Notes under the pieces: model-generated
What the model was told of the DNA's origin: nothing
Seen by the model: the letters and a program-made list of their open reading frames with translations, nothing else
Databases searched by the model: none
Position numbers and translations under genes: made by a program
Part shown: positions 1 to 8,862 of the stretch, piece after piece
Position numbering within the stretch: position 1 is the first letter of the stretch
Layout: the number at the start of each line of letters is the position of its first letter
Origin: Candidatus Heimdallarchaeota archaeon
Lineage (GTDB): Archaea > Asgardarchaeota > Heimdallarchaeia > JABLTI01
DNA length: 64,000 bases
Assembly (NCBI GenBank): GCA_018238155.1
Contig: JABCTZ010000046.1
Coordinates: 248,001 to 312,000 of the forward strand
Direction of reading: 5' to 3'

Positions 1-2696
1 AAGAATAATGTTGAGTAAGTAAATACTATTCCCAGAAGCATTCCAGCTAATGATGAACTTAGAGTTATTATTGACGTCTCTAACAGAATAAGTTTGGTAA
101 TTTTTCTTTTTGATGCACCCATTGACATTGCAATAGCCACTTCATGCGTTCTTTGACTGATAGTAAAATCCGTGAACATTATTAACAACACTATTCCTAT
201 ACCAGCTGTAATTATCCATTCAATATTGAAGAACGATAAAATATTTGGTATATAGGATTCTATGAACGCTCCCACAAAATCTTCATTCACAGCATTTGGG
301 TTTACTGTTATTCCATTAAAAGCATTTTCAATCTCTTCTGCGATAGTATCTATATCATAATCAGGTAAGACACTTGCCAAAAAGAGTTTATTGAGCATAA
401 TCTTCAATTCCTCTTTCACAAATTCCTCATTAATCAAGATAAAACCTTCATTTGGTTGAAACAATTCAATGTTTGGTCCATCAGCTAGTCCTAATCCAGG
501 AGCTGAATTGATTATCCCAGCTATTTCAAACAATCTAAAGTAAGTTCCACCGGGCAAGTCCGCTACAGGTAATTGATCTCCAACAGTTAAATTCAGTCGT
601 GTTGCTAATCCACTTCCAATTATTACTCCGTTTTCAATTTCAGCTAATGCTTGCAAAACTTCGAACGATTGTCCTTCCAGAAAACAGCTTTTATCCCATC
701 TACCTATTCTTGAAAAAATAATCGGCTCTATACCATAGATCGTATAAACTTCAGAAACAACTCTACCTTCTGTTTTGAATATCGGTATAACTTCATTCAC
801 ACCTTCAAATTGTGAGATGTTATTTTTGAAATCACTTTCAAGGGGGTAAGTAATAATTCGAAGCCCAGCGCCATTTTTGTATTCCAATTCCTTTATTTGA
901 TTTTGATTTACAGATTCTGCAGATATTATTGAAAACATTATCACTGAAGAAACCATTACTAGTGCAAAAGTCATTGTACTTAGCTTTTTATTTTTACGTT
1001 TGAAGTTATTCATTAAAAAGAATGCATCATTGAAGATTAGTCTTCTGTATACTCCTTTTAACTTGGTTAGTACTTTGCTGTTCAATATATAGCTAATAAA
1101 CTGTGCACCAAATACCATTAGAATGCAAAATAGAATAAACGTATATCCTGCCGAGAGTGTACTAGAAAAATCATAGTAATCTGATGCCATAACATTCCTA
1201 ATTGTATCTATTAATGAAAATATTAAGGCAATAATAACAATTACAGCTAATCCTATATTGATGCTCATAAAAATATTCTTCTGGAATTTCTCTCTACTTT
1301 CATCTCCATCTATAGTATCTTTACTTTTAAGTGCAACTTCCCACCAAATTTTGAATGACGAGTATCCTACCAAAATAACTAGAAAAGCTAACGAAGTTAG
1401 TATTGTGAAACCAGGTGCCATATCCATATTTGTTAAAAATTTTACAAAAACAGTTCCCGAAAATTCTCCCTCAGAAAATGAAGGAATGATAGCCGCAGAA
1501 AAATAAGCTGTTAGCACACCTAATAATATTCCGATAATCGAAACGATGAGAAATTCTACAATGAAGAGAAACAGAATCTGTCCTGCATCTGCACCTCTAT
1601 CTCTGAACAAATTAACTTGCCCACGTCTCGATTCAACTTCAATGTTAACCATGAAAATTGTTAATATTAACCCAACGATTATAACTGGTACCATAAAAAC
1701 GGTTGTAATAGATGCTCGTGAATAAGCATTCTGAAGAGCGACTATTGGGTCTGCGAGGATATAAACATAGACATTAGGAAAGTTCGCTGCAATATTTTCT
1801 GAAAAAAGAGTCATCTTCTCGACGACACTATTAAGACCATCTTTACCCAACAACTCTTGATTAAACCTTACAAAGAAAATATAGGGAATATCATTATCAA
1901 CCATTTGCGTGAGATTTACTTGTTGTACTTGTGTTAATGGGAAAAGAATTGAATCTGACAACTCTTCTAAATCAATAACTGAGTGAATTATTGAAACACC
2001 ATCTTGTATTGTGAAAATACCTGAGATATTATAATCATGATATTCAATTGGGGAAAAATCAAAGATAGTATCTAAATTATATATAGGATTTGGATTATAT
2101 GTTGCTATTGATAAATTGAAAGTATCTCCCACTTTTATTTCTCGACCATATATCTCCCCTAATTCTTCTGCTTGTTTTAGGCTGATGACGATATTGTTTT
2201 CATCAACAATAAAATCTCCTTCTATATCAAATAGAAATTTAACTCGATCTAGCGTTTCTTGTTCCAGAAGAAAAGCATTTGTCACTGAAACAGGATTTGT
2301 TTGATTTTCCTGATTATCTTCAGGTAAACAAACATAACTTGAGTTTTTTCCGTCTGTGTTGAACAGTGCTTGCGTTAAATAAGCGAGATTATATTTATCT
2401 ACTAGCTCATTTTCAGCTAAACTTTCCTTTATGTCCTCAATATCATCTGGGTTCTTGTTTGATCGAATATAGGCTTGATAATCTTGAGCTTCGTGAAAAT
2501 CATTCAGTGCTAAATTTTCAGATGTTCCTGACCAATAATAAACTGATAGTAGCATTGTTATCGAAAGAGCAAATCCAAAAATGATTATCCCCATATTTCT
2601 TTTATGATTCAAGATGTTCTTGAAAGCTAGTTTTATGAAAAAGCCGGCTTTTAATCGGTCTTTGTATTCTTCATCTTGTATCTCGTCTTTACTCAA
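1..2696 (-). CDS. FtsX/MacB-type ABC transporter permease (3' end cut by window)
   Basis: Reading the minus strand from a TTG at 2696 gives one open frame of about 898 residues that runs off the left edge, so the C-terminus is missing. It starts with a short cytosolic segment and a membrane helix around residues 25-45, then a long extracytoplasmic region, a set of helices with charged cytosolic loops, a second membrane entry followed by another extracytoplasmic region, and helices again at the edge. This doubled helix/large-loop layout is that of FtsX-family permeases, which move lipids or proteins at the membrane or transmit force outward. GGTGAT at 2706-2701 is the ribosome site; TTG 2699 is an alternative start in the same frame. 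The upstream ATPase gene ends 44 bases before, so the two form one transporter. Family call is solid; substrate unknown. Confidence 0.85.
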   Translation of the reverse strand, partial: MSKDEIQDEEYKDRLKAGFFIKLAFKNILNHKRNMGIIIFGFALSITMLLSVYYWSGTSENLALNDFHEAQDYQAYIRSNKNPDDIEDIKESLAENELVDKYNLAYLTQALFNTDGKNSSYVCLPEDNQENQTNPVSVTNAFLLEQETLDRVKFLFDIEGDFIVDENNIVISLKQAEELGEIYGREIKVGDTFNLSIATYNPNPIYNLDTIFDFSPIEYHDYNISGIFTIQDGVSIIHSVIDLEELSDSILFPLTQVQQVNLTQMVDNDIPYIFFVRFNQELLGKDGLNSVVEKMTLFSENIAANFPNVYVYILADPIVALQNAYSRASITTVFMVPVIIVGLILTIFMVNIEVESRRGQVNLFRDRGADAGQILFLFIVEFLIVSIIGILLGVLTAYFSAAIIPSFSEGEFSGTVFVKFLTNMDMAPGFTILTSLAFLVILVGYSSFKIWWEVALKSKDTIDGDESREKFQKNIFMSINIGLAVIVIIALIFSLIDTIRNVMASDYYDFSSTLSAGYTFILFCILMVFGAQFISYILNSKVLTKLKGVYRRLIFNDAFFLMNNFKRKNKKLSTMTFALVMVSSVIMFSIISAESVNQNQIKELEYKNGAGLRIITYPLESDFKNNISQFEGVNEVIPIFKTEGRVVSEVYTIYGIEPIIFSRIGRWDKSCFLEGQSFEVLQALAEIENGVIIGSGLATRLNLTVGDQLPVADLPGGTYFRLFEIAGIINSAPGLGLADGPNIELFQPNEGFILINEEFVKEELKIMLNKLFLASVLPDYDIDTIAEEIENAFNGITVNPNAVNEDFVGAFIESYIPNILSFFNIEWIITAGIGIVLLIMFTDFTISQRTHEVAIAMSMGASKRKITKLILLETSIITLSSSLAGMLLGIVFTYSTLF

Positions 2697-2742
2697 CAAT
2701 ATCACCTTTTTTGTACTATTAGAGTTAGTGATGTATCAATTT

Positions 2743-3573
2743 TTAGCTCTTCTTAGATTTGCTTTTTTTCTTTGGTTTTTTACTTGAGGTTACTGATTTT
2801 TTCTCCTCATCTACTGATTTTTTCTCGGCATCAACAGATCTTTGATAGATTTCTTTGGCACTTTTGAAATCAAAAGATTCCTTGTCTTTGATTTTTTCTT
2901 CAACCAATTGACCATTCCTTATTATGAGAACGCGGTCAGCTCTTGCAGCCATTTCAGGATCATGAGTCGTCATAATGACAGAGATACCTTCTTTTTCGAT
3001 GAGTTCCTCAATCAAGTCCATAATTTCATCACCCAAGGATGTATCTAGTGCCCTCGTAGGTTCATCACAAATTAATATTTTCGGCGTATTGGCTATTGCT
3101 CGAGCAATTGCTACTCTTTGTTTTTGACCGTTAGAAAGTTGATGTGGAAGTTTATTAGCCATTTCAATCAGTTCTACTCGTTCCAATAAACGATATGCAA
3201 CAGTTAAAGCTAGTTTCTCAGATTTACCTGCAATGATCAATGGAGCCATAACATTCTCAATTGCAGTCATGCTAGGAATAAGATAGAATTCTTGAAAGAT
3301 AATACCAAGATGTCCTTGCCTAAAAATTCTAAATTCTTCAGAAGACATCTTTGAAATCTCGTGTCCATCAATTTTTATCTCACCAGTATTCAAGGAGTCT
3401 ATTCCATATAACAAGTTGAGCAAGGTTGTTTTTCCGCTACCAGAAATACCAATTATAGCCAACATTTCTCCTTTGTTTAATGTGAATGTAACACCTTTTA
3501 GTACTTCGAGCGGTCCGGAGCTTAACTCATATTGCTTGAAAACATTCTTACATTCTAAGACGATATTAGACAT
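2743..3573 (-). CDS. ABC transporter ATP-binding protein, LolD/MacB type
   Basis: Nucleotide-binding subunit that should power the FtsX-type permease encoded just downstream. Visible motifs are Walker A (GISGSGKTT), a signature LSNGQ in place of the usual LSGGQ, Walker B ending CDEP and the H-loop TTHDPE. I start it at ATG 3573, giving 276 residues beginning MSNIVLECKNV, because AGAAGG lies seven bases upstream and family alignment starts there; the frame stays open to a TTG at 3660, but that 29-residue extension is Lys/Cys-rich and has no family match. The C-terminal 45 residues form a strongly basic tail with repeats of KKSVDEEKKS type ending KKSKSKKS, not part of the ABC domain, perhaps for membrane or nucleic-acid contact. 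Cytosolic, membrane-associated. Confidence 0.9.
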   Translation of the reverse strand: MSNIVLECKNVFKQYELSSGPLEVLKGVTFTLNKGEMLAIIGISGSGKTTLLNLLYGIDSLNTGEIKIDGHEISKMSSEEFRIFRQGHLGIIFQEFYLIPSMTAIENVMAPLIIAGKSEKLALTVAYRLLERVELIEMANKLPHQLSNGQKQRVAIARAIANTPKILICDEPTRALDTSLGDEIMDLIEELIEKEGISVIMTTHDPEMAARADRVLIIRNGQLVEEKIKDKESFDFKSAKEIYQRSVDAEKKSVDEEKKSVTSSKKPKKKSKSKKS

Positions 3574-4002
3574 TGAAATTTCCTTCTGTTTACAAACTAA
3601 ACAATTCTTTTCATTAGCGACTATATTTGAGGAGCATTTTATTATTATCATTTTTTTCAAGAAAAAAATCCCCTCAGATTCTTGAAAGTATGCGAATATA
3701 TTCTAATCTATTGGTTATATATGTTATTACTAACCAAAGATAAAAATGTCATTCTAAAATAATTGGTCCTTTCCAATTTACTGCTAAATTTAATTATTAC
3801 TGCAATAAGGAATTTTTTCAAATTTCTAAAAAGATTTTTTTAAGTATAAATTAATTCTAAATGAAACAGATACTTTGAAATAGACAGTAAATTGACTATA
3901 GATAGAAAATATCCTTTAGAAGTAAGGGAAAAACCGAACTAGAAGAATAAAAGGATTAATATTCAATAAACATCTAAATCTAATTTCAGAGCGTGAAAAC
4001 TT
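3574..4002. promoter_or_regulatory. Divergent intergenic region between two ABC transporter loci
   Basis: About 430 bases of very AT-rich DNA between the outward-reading FtsX-type ATPase gene and the first Opp ATPase gene. A palindromic TATA-like TTATATAT at 3715-3722 could serve either direction. I see no coding signal, tRNA or clear inverted repeat in the rest. Confidence 0.4.
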
Positions 4003-5007
4003 ATGACTGCAGAATCTCATGAAAGCAAAATTTTACTCGAATTACGCGACGTTCGAAAATGGTTTCCAGTAAAGGAACAAGGTTTTGTTGGCAGTAGGCA
4101 AGTCGCAAATATCAAAGCAGTTGATGGAGTCAATTTAGAAATCTACCGAGGAGAAACTCTCGGGTTGGTAGGTGAAAGTGGTTGTGGAAAAACAACTACT
4201 GGAAAAGTTATTGTTAAATTAGAAGTACCCACTACAGGACAGATTCTCTACAATGGACAAGATATCTATGCTTTCCACACAAAAGAAGATGAAATGTACT
4301 TTAAAAGAAATGTACAAATGATCTTTCAAGATCCTTACAGTTCACTCAATCCTCGTATGCTCGTAATGGATATTATTGGCGAAGGATTAGATATACATGA
4401 ACCAAAGATGTCAAAAAATAAGCGTGATGAAGTTGTATATGATTTACTGGATAAAGTAGGTTTAGAAAAATATCACGCAATGAGATATCCTCATGAATTT
4501 AGTGGAGGACAAAGACAACGTATTGGTATCGCTAGATCTTTATCTGTTAAACCAGAATTAGTGGTTGCAGATGAACCTGTATCTGCTTTAGATGTTTCAG
4601 TTCAAGCACAAATTCTTAATCTTATGCAAGATTTACAGAAGCAATTCAATTTAACATACATTTTTGTTGCTCATGATTTATCTGTAATAAAACATGTTAG
4701 TGACCGTGTGGCGGTCATGTATCTTGGAACAATTGTAGAATATGGTTCAAATAATCAAGTTTTCACTAAGACAGGACATCCATACACGGTTTCACTTATG
4801 TCAGCTATTCCACGACCCGATCCAAGAAGAAAAATGAAACGAATTGTTCTTCCAGGTGAACCCCCTTCTCCCATAAATGTTCCGTCTGGTTGTCGTTTCC
4901 ATCCAAGATGTTACAAATCTGACGGAGAAAAATGTATCAAAGAAGATCCACCAATGATTAATCTAGAACCTGGACATTCCGTTAAATGTCATTATCCAGA
5001 AGTTTAA
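4003..5007 (+). CDS. Oligopeptide/dipeptide-type ABC transporter ATPase (OppF/DppF-like)
   Basis: One of the two ATPases of an Opp/Dpp-type importer. In its 334 residues I see Walker A GESGCGKTT at 57-65, Q-loop FQDP at 108-111, signature SGGQRQR from 167, Walker B LVVADEP at 186-192, the DVSVQAQ stretch typical of the family and an H-loop AHDLS near 220. The C-terminal oligopeptide-transporter extension is present (GHPYTVSLMSAIPRPDP, then GCRFHPRC) with four cysteines of the kind reported to hold an Fe-S cluster in some DppD-like proteins. The length is normal. It is followed after 238 bases by the partner ATPase on the same strand, while the permeases lie convergently downstream. Substrate (peptide, sugar or metal chelate) cannot be read from sequence; no binding protein is in the window. 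Confidence 0.93.
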   Translation: MTAESHESKILLELRDVRKWFPVKEQGFVGSRQVANIKAVDGVNLEIYRGETLGLVGESGCGKTTTGKVIVKLEVPTTGQILYNGQDIYAFHTKEDEMYFKRNVQMIFQDPYSSLNPRMLVMDIIGEGLDIHEPKMSKNKRDEVVYDLLDKVGLEKYHAMRYPHEFSGGQRQRIGIARSLSVKPELVVADEPVSALDVSVQAQILNLMQDLQKQFNLTYIFVAHDLSVIKHVSDRVAVMYLGTIVEYGSNNQVFTKTGHPYTVSLMSAIPRPDPRRKMKRIVLPGEPPSPINVPSGCRFHPRCYKSDGEKCIKEDPPMINLEPGHSVKCHYPEV

Positions 5008-5021
5008 AGACATTATATTAG

Positions 5022-5047
5022 AAAAGGGCATTCAAACTTGCTCTTTT
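5022..5047 (+). terminator. Hairpin with T-rich tail after OppF-like gene
   Basis: AAAAGGGC at 5022-5029 pairs with GCTCTTTT at 5040-5047 (one G-U pair), and T-rich sequence with runs of five and six T follows. It sits 15 bases after the stop, so transcription of the two ATPase genes may be partly separated. Confidence 0.5.
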
Positions 5048-5245
5048 ATATCCCTTTTTTGATTTTTCTTTCGATAATAAGATTTATCAATTATTTCTAG
5101 GTGCTAAAACAATATACAAATTAGATATAACAAGCGTTCAAAATTAATTGCTAGAAAGTCAATTAATAGATAAAATATTGAATCTTCAGAAAAGACTTAA
5201 TAAAAATAAAGATTGCTTGTTATCAGAACATAATCGGTGAAATAG

Positions 5246-6277
5246 ATGGAACCATTGCTAGAAGTAAAAAATCTTATGACTCATTTCTTCACAGAATCAG
5301 GTGTGGTAGAAGCCTTAGATGGTATAGAACTTACTGTTTATCCCAAAGAGTCTGTTGGTGTTGTTGGAGAATCAGGTTGTGGAAAAACTCAGACTGCTTA
5401 TTCAATTCTGAGAATTCTTGCACAGAATGGTCAGATAGTTGACGGAGAAATTTTTTACAAAGGACAAGATCTAGTAACATTACCTGAATCAGAAATGCGT
5501 AACATCCGTGGAAAAGAAATAGCAATGATTTTCCAGGATCCTATGACCTCTCTCAATCCAGTAATAAGAATTGCTGATCAAATGATTGAAGTTATTGCTA
5601 TACACAGAGATGTATCTGCAAATGAAGCACGAGAACTCGCTATCGATGCACTAACCGCAGTTGGTATTTCAGAAGCGGATAAACGGATTGATGAGTATCC
5701 TCACAAATTTAGTGGTGGAATGAGACAAAGAATTCTCATTGCACGTGCAATTGCCTTACAACCATCTCTATTAATTGCAGATGAACCAACAACAGCTTTA
5801 GATGTAACAATTCAAGCACAAGTACTTGAAATCTTTAAAGATATGAGAGAAAAATATGATTTAGCTATGATGCTAATTACGCACAATCTTGGTGTTGTTG
5901 CTGAACTAACTGAAAGAGTTCATATTTTCTATGGAGGACGTGTCGCAGAAGTTGGTACAACATTTGATATTTTCACAAAACCTATGCATCCTTACACAAT
6001 TGCTCTTTTAGAAAGTATTCCTTCTTTAGATGTAGATAAAGGTCGATTAGCAACCATTCCAGGAAGCGTACCTCAATTAATCAACCCCCCTCAAGGATGC
6101 AGATTCCATCCAAGATGTAGATACGCTAAAGAAATCTGTTCTAAAGATAGACCAGCTATGGAAGAAAAAGTTCCAGGAAGATTTGTTGCATGTCACTTCT
6201 GGGAAGAAGTAGAAATAAGTGATCTTGCAGAACAAGTAATTGGTCTAAAGAAGAATGATATTAAAAAACCTAAATAA
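5246..6277 (+). CDS. Oligopeptide/dipeptide-type ABC transporter ATPase (OppD/DppD-like)
   Basis: Second ATPase of the Opp-type transporter, 343 residues. Walker A GESGCGKTQ lies near residue 40, the Q-loop reads FQDPMTSLNP, the signature is FSGGMRQR as typical for OppD, Walker B ends ADEPTTALDVT and the H-loop is THNLG. The C-terminal extension has MHPYTIALLESIPSLD and a GCRFHPRC-type cysteine motif with two more Cys, as in its partner. The start is ATG 5246 with GGTGA eight bases upstream. The tail of about 30 residues (EEVEISDLAEQV onward) goes beyond the usual end and is charged. Works as a heterodimer with the upstream ATPase on the cytosolic face of the OppB/OppC-like pair. Confidence 0.93.
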   Translation: MEPLLEVKNLMTHFFTESGVVEALDGIELTVYPKESVGVVGESGCGKTQTAYSILRILAQNGQIVDGEIFYKGQDLVTLPESEMRNIRGKEIAMIFQDPMTSLNPVIRIADQMIEVIAIHRDVSANEARELAIDALTAVGISEADKRIDEYPHKFSGGMRQRILIARAIALQPSLLIADEPTTALDVTIQAQVLEIFKDMREKYDLAMMLITHNLGVVAELTERVHIFYGGRVAEVGTTFDIFTKPMHPYTIALLESIPSLDVDKGRLATIPGSVPQLINPPQGCRFHPRCRYAKEICSKDRPAMEEKVPGRFVACHFWEEVEISDLAEQVIGLKKNDIKKPK

Positions 6278-6289
6278 TCTTTCATCTTT

Positions 6290-6310
6290 TTGTGTTGAAT
6301 TCCAACACAA
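6290..6310. terminator. Hairpin between convergent Opp ATPase and permease genes
   Basis: TTGTGTTG, loop AATTC, CAACACAA: an 8-bp perfect stem 12 bases after the OppD-like stop, followed by T-rich sequence. It lies in the 232-base convergent space and could stop transcription from the plus strand. Confidence 0.55.
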
Positions 6311-6509
6311 TTCCTTTTCATTTTATTTCTTTTGTTGTTTTGTAACTAGTCTAAATTTTAGTTTTTTTTTCGTAGATGAATTGTTAGATTTGGATAAGAA
6401 GATTTTTTTGATTAATATGATGTAACTACAAAATCATCTTAATTAGAAGAAGAACCTAAAAAAAAGATAGTAAGTTGGTTGTAGAAAACAACCGAACTCG
6501 TTGATTAAG

Positions 6510-7484
6510 CTAATCCTTTAATCTTGGATTCATTGCATCATTTAGCGCATCGCCTACTATGTTGAATGCTAAGACAAGGAAGAAAATTCCAAATCCGGCA
6601 ATGAATACTTGTTCAGGATTATTGATGAGATTTGTAACACCTTCGTTGACAACTCGTCCCCAGGATACTGTTTGAGGATCACCAAATCCAAGAAAAGTCA
6701 AACCTGCTTCTGCAAGAATATTTCCACCAATATTTAAGGTCGTAACTACAACCAAAGGTGATAAGATATTTGGCAGAACATGTTTTGTTATAATTCGCCA
6801 ATCGCTTGCTCCAAGACAGATTGCTGCTGAGACATATTCAAGAGTCATCACTCTTTTTACTTCAGCTGTTGTAAGACGCGCTAATCCAGCCCAACCAAAG
6901 AGCCCTAAAACTGAAATCATTATCGTTGCATGGCTCATGTTTTGCATGAATTCTATACGTCCGGACCTAAGGAATGATACTGCTACAATAGCTATTAGTA
7001 AGAAAGGAACGGCAAGGAACATATCTGTTAACCGCATGATAATTTCTTCTGTCAATCCACGGTAATAACCTGCTAAGGCACCTAAAATTACACCTATAAA
7101 TGTAGATAACATTGAAGCTGTAATACCTACAAGAAGACTAATTTGAGAACCCCAAACTATTCTTGAAAATAAATCTCTACCGAGTGTATCAGTTCCAATA
7201 GGATATTTCAAGCTTGGATGTTCATCTGCTCCTCCGCCACCATATTTATCAAACAGTGGATCAAGTGCAGTAGGATAATGCTGAGATATTAATGGAGCTA
7301 AAATTGCCATAATAACTACTATTAGAATAACAAAGAATCCATAAATAGCTAATTTATTCTTTTGAAATCGTTTCCAAACTGTAGACCAATGAGATGGTGA
7401 TTTCTCTACTGGAGCCTCATCACCTATACGCAGTAATTCTGCTGTACTTTTTCCTTTTGTATCTTTATCTGTAACTGTTGCCAA
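6510..7484 (-). CDS. Opp/Dpp-type ABC transporter permease (OppC/DppC-like)
   Basis: Inner-membrane permease subunit, 324 residues. A cytosolic N-terminus of about 40 residues is followed by a first helix (NKLAIYGFFVILIVV), a periplasmic-side loop with the family's GTDTLGRDLFSRI motif, then five helices. The EAA loop that contacts the ATPase reads EYVSAAICLGASDWRI and HVLPNILSPL. The end shows the GDALNDAMNPRLKD signature typical of DppC. TTG 7484 is chosen as start because GGAGG lies nine bases upstream. It is 18 bases downstream of the OppB-like gene, so the two are co-transcribed. Its loop contains a Gly-rich GGGGADEHP insert before the GTDTLGR motif, slightly longer than usual. Confidence 0.93.
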   Translation of the reverse strand: MATVTDKDTKGKSTAELLRIGDEAPVEKSPSHWSTVWKRFQKNKLAIYGFFVILIVVIMAILAPLISQHYPTALDPLFDKYGGGGADEHPSLKYPIGTDTLGRDLFSRIVWGSQISLLVGITASMLSTFIGVILGALAGYYRGLTEEIIMRLTDMFLAVPFLLIAIVAVSFLRSGRIEFMQNMSHATIMISVLGLFGWAGLARLTTAEVKRVMTLEYVSAAICLGASDWRIITKHVLPNILSPLVVVTTLNIGGNILAEAGLTFLGFGDPQTVSWGRVVNEGVTNLINNPEQVFIAGFGIFFLVLAFNIVGDALNDAMNPRLKD

Positions 7485-7502
7485 TAATAATGTCCTCCAG
7501 TA

Positions 7503-8627
7503 TTAAATTTCAATCCGCGGATCTACCCAAACATAAGCGATATCTGTAATTAGATTTGCAACGAGAATCATCAGAGTGATAATCATGCTAATTGCCATAA
7601 TTAGTGGATGATCTAATTTTCCAATATATTGAACGAATTTTCGTCCTAATCCCGGAAAAGAAAAGACCGTTTCTGTTATCGGCGTTCCTGATAACACACT
7701 TCCAACAAATAAGCCTATATACGTCACCACAGGGAGTAGTGCATTTCTCAAGCCATGGCTAATTAACACTGCTCTCTCGGAGAGACCATTAGCTCGAGCT
7801 GATAGAATGTAATCTTGTCTTAAGATTTCCAACATTGAGCCTCTTACCAATCTTGTAAATAATGCAAGACTAGAAAAGACAAGTGTTGTTACTGGCAGAA
7901 TCATGTAATATATGGTATCACCAGTATGAGTAAAGAATGACGTAAAGAACTCTCCCAGCTGTCCATTCCATAGACCAACCCAATGAGTAATAGGTTCCGG
8001 TGTGGAATGTGCTTTGCCCGGTGGCAACCAATTTAATCCTCTGCCTGAGAAGATATAAATTAGTAGATAGCCTACAACAAAAATCGGCATTGATTGAAAT
8101 AGTAATGCCATTGCACTAATACCTGAATCTATCCAAGAATTTTGGAATTTTGCTGCCATTACTCCTAAAAGAATTGAGATAATTAACGAAATTAAGAATT
8201 GAGTAATTTGAAGTTTGAGTGTTTCAGGCAAAAAATTACCGATTGCATCTAATACAGGTTCTCTAGTAAAGAATGTTAAACCCAAATCAAATGTTGCAAA
8301 TCCACCCAACCAAACGAAATATTGCTGCATAGGAGGCTTGGCTAAACCAAGTGTCTCACGAATACGATCAATATCTGCAGGTGTAATGTGTGGGTTTTGT
8401 TGTATAAGATAACCTAATGGATCACCAATCAAATACATTAACGAAAAAGTAATGATCGATATACCAATAAACAATGGAATAATAGTGAGAATTCTTCTGA
8501 AGCTATAAATTAATAGCCGATTTTTAGTAATAGATTTGAACCAACCACCTATACCATACCAGTTGGAAACTCTATTAGGATTTGAATCGATTTCTTCAGG
8601 AATGTTTTCGACAACAACTTCTGTCAT
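7503..8627 (-). CDS. Opp/Dpp-type ABC transporter permease (OppB/DppB-like)
   Basis: Partner permease of 374 residues. After about 40 extra N-terminal residues the usual OppB start appears (RRILTIIPLFIGISIITF), then an outside domain with IRETLGLAKPP and six helices in all. The EAA loop reads DYILSARANGLSERAV and the C-terminus carries ETVFSFPGLGR and the ending YVWVDPRIEI, all family landmarks. ATG 8627 follows GGAG at nine bases. A loop of roughly 40 residues between helices (WLPPGKAHSTPEP to HTGDTIYY) is longer than in bacterial DppB. A possible promoter lies 130 bases upstream. First gene of the minus-strand permease operon that faces the plus-strand ATPase genes. Confidence 0.93.
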   Translation of the reverse strand: MTEVVVENIPEEIDSNPNRVSNWYGIGGWFKSITKNRLLIYSFRRILTIIPLFIGISIITFSLMYLIGDPLGYLIQQNPHITPADIDRIRETLGLAKPPMQQYFVWLGGFATFDLGLTFFTREPVLDAIGNFLPETLKLQITQFLISLIISILLGVMAAKFQNSWIDSGISAMALLFQSMPIFVVGYLLIYIFSGRGLNWLPPGKAHSTPEPITHWVGLWNGQLGEFFTSFFTHTGDTIYYMILPVTTLVFSSLALFTRLVRGSMLEILRQDYILSARANGLSERAVLISHGLRNALLPVVTYIGLFVGSVLSGTPITETVFSFPGLGRKFVQYIGKLDHPLIMAISMIITLMILVANLITDIAYVWVDPRIEI

Positions 8628-8757
8628 AGTTCTAACTCCAAATCAAAGTTCGACATTCAATCGTTCTTTGGATAATAACCTAAATAGATATTACTCACTT
8701 AAACTTCTCAAATGATAAATATCAAGGTTATGTATAGTCTGTTAAAGAGATAATTAT

Positions 8758-8770
8758 CATATTTATACCT
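8758..8770 (-). promoter_or_regulatory. Probable TATA-type promoter for the OppB/OppC-like operon
   Basis: On the minus strand the sequence reads AGGTATAAATATG, close to an archaeal BRE/TATA element, about 130 bases upstream of the OppB-like ATG. A start of transcription would be expected some 25 bases downstream. A 10-bp palindrome GATAATTATC sits just after it and may be regulatory. Confidence 0.35.
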
Positions 8771-8862
8771 TACTTCTACATAAAAAAAGAGTGAGGCTAC
8801 AAAAAGTTTTCTTTCGCTATTTTAACAATATGATTAAAAAAAAGTGAAAGAAATACTTTCAC

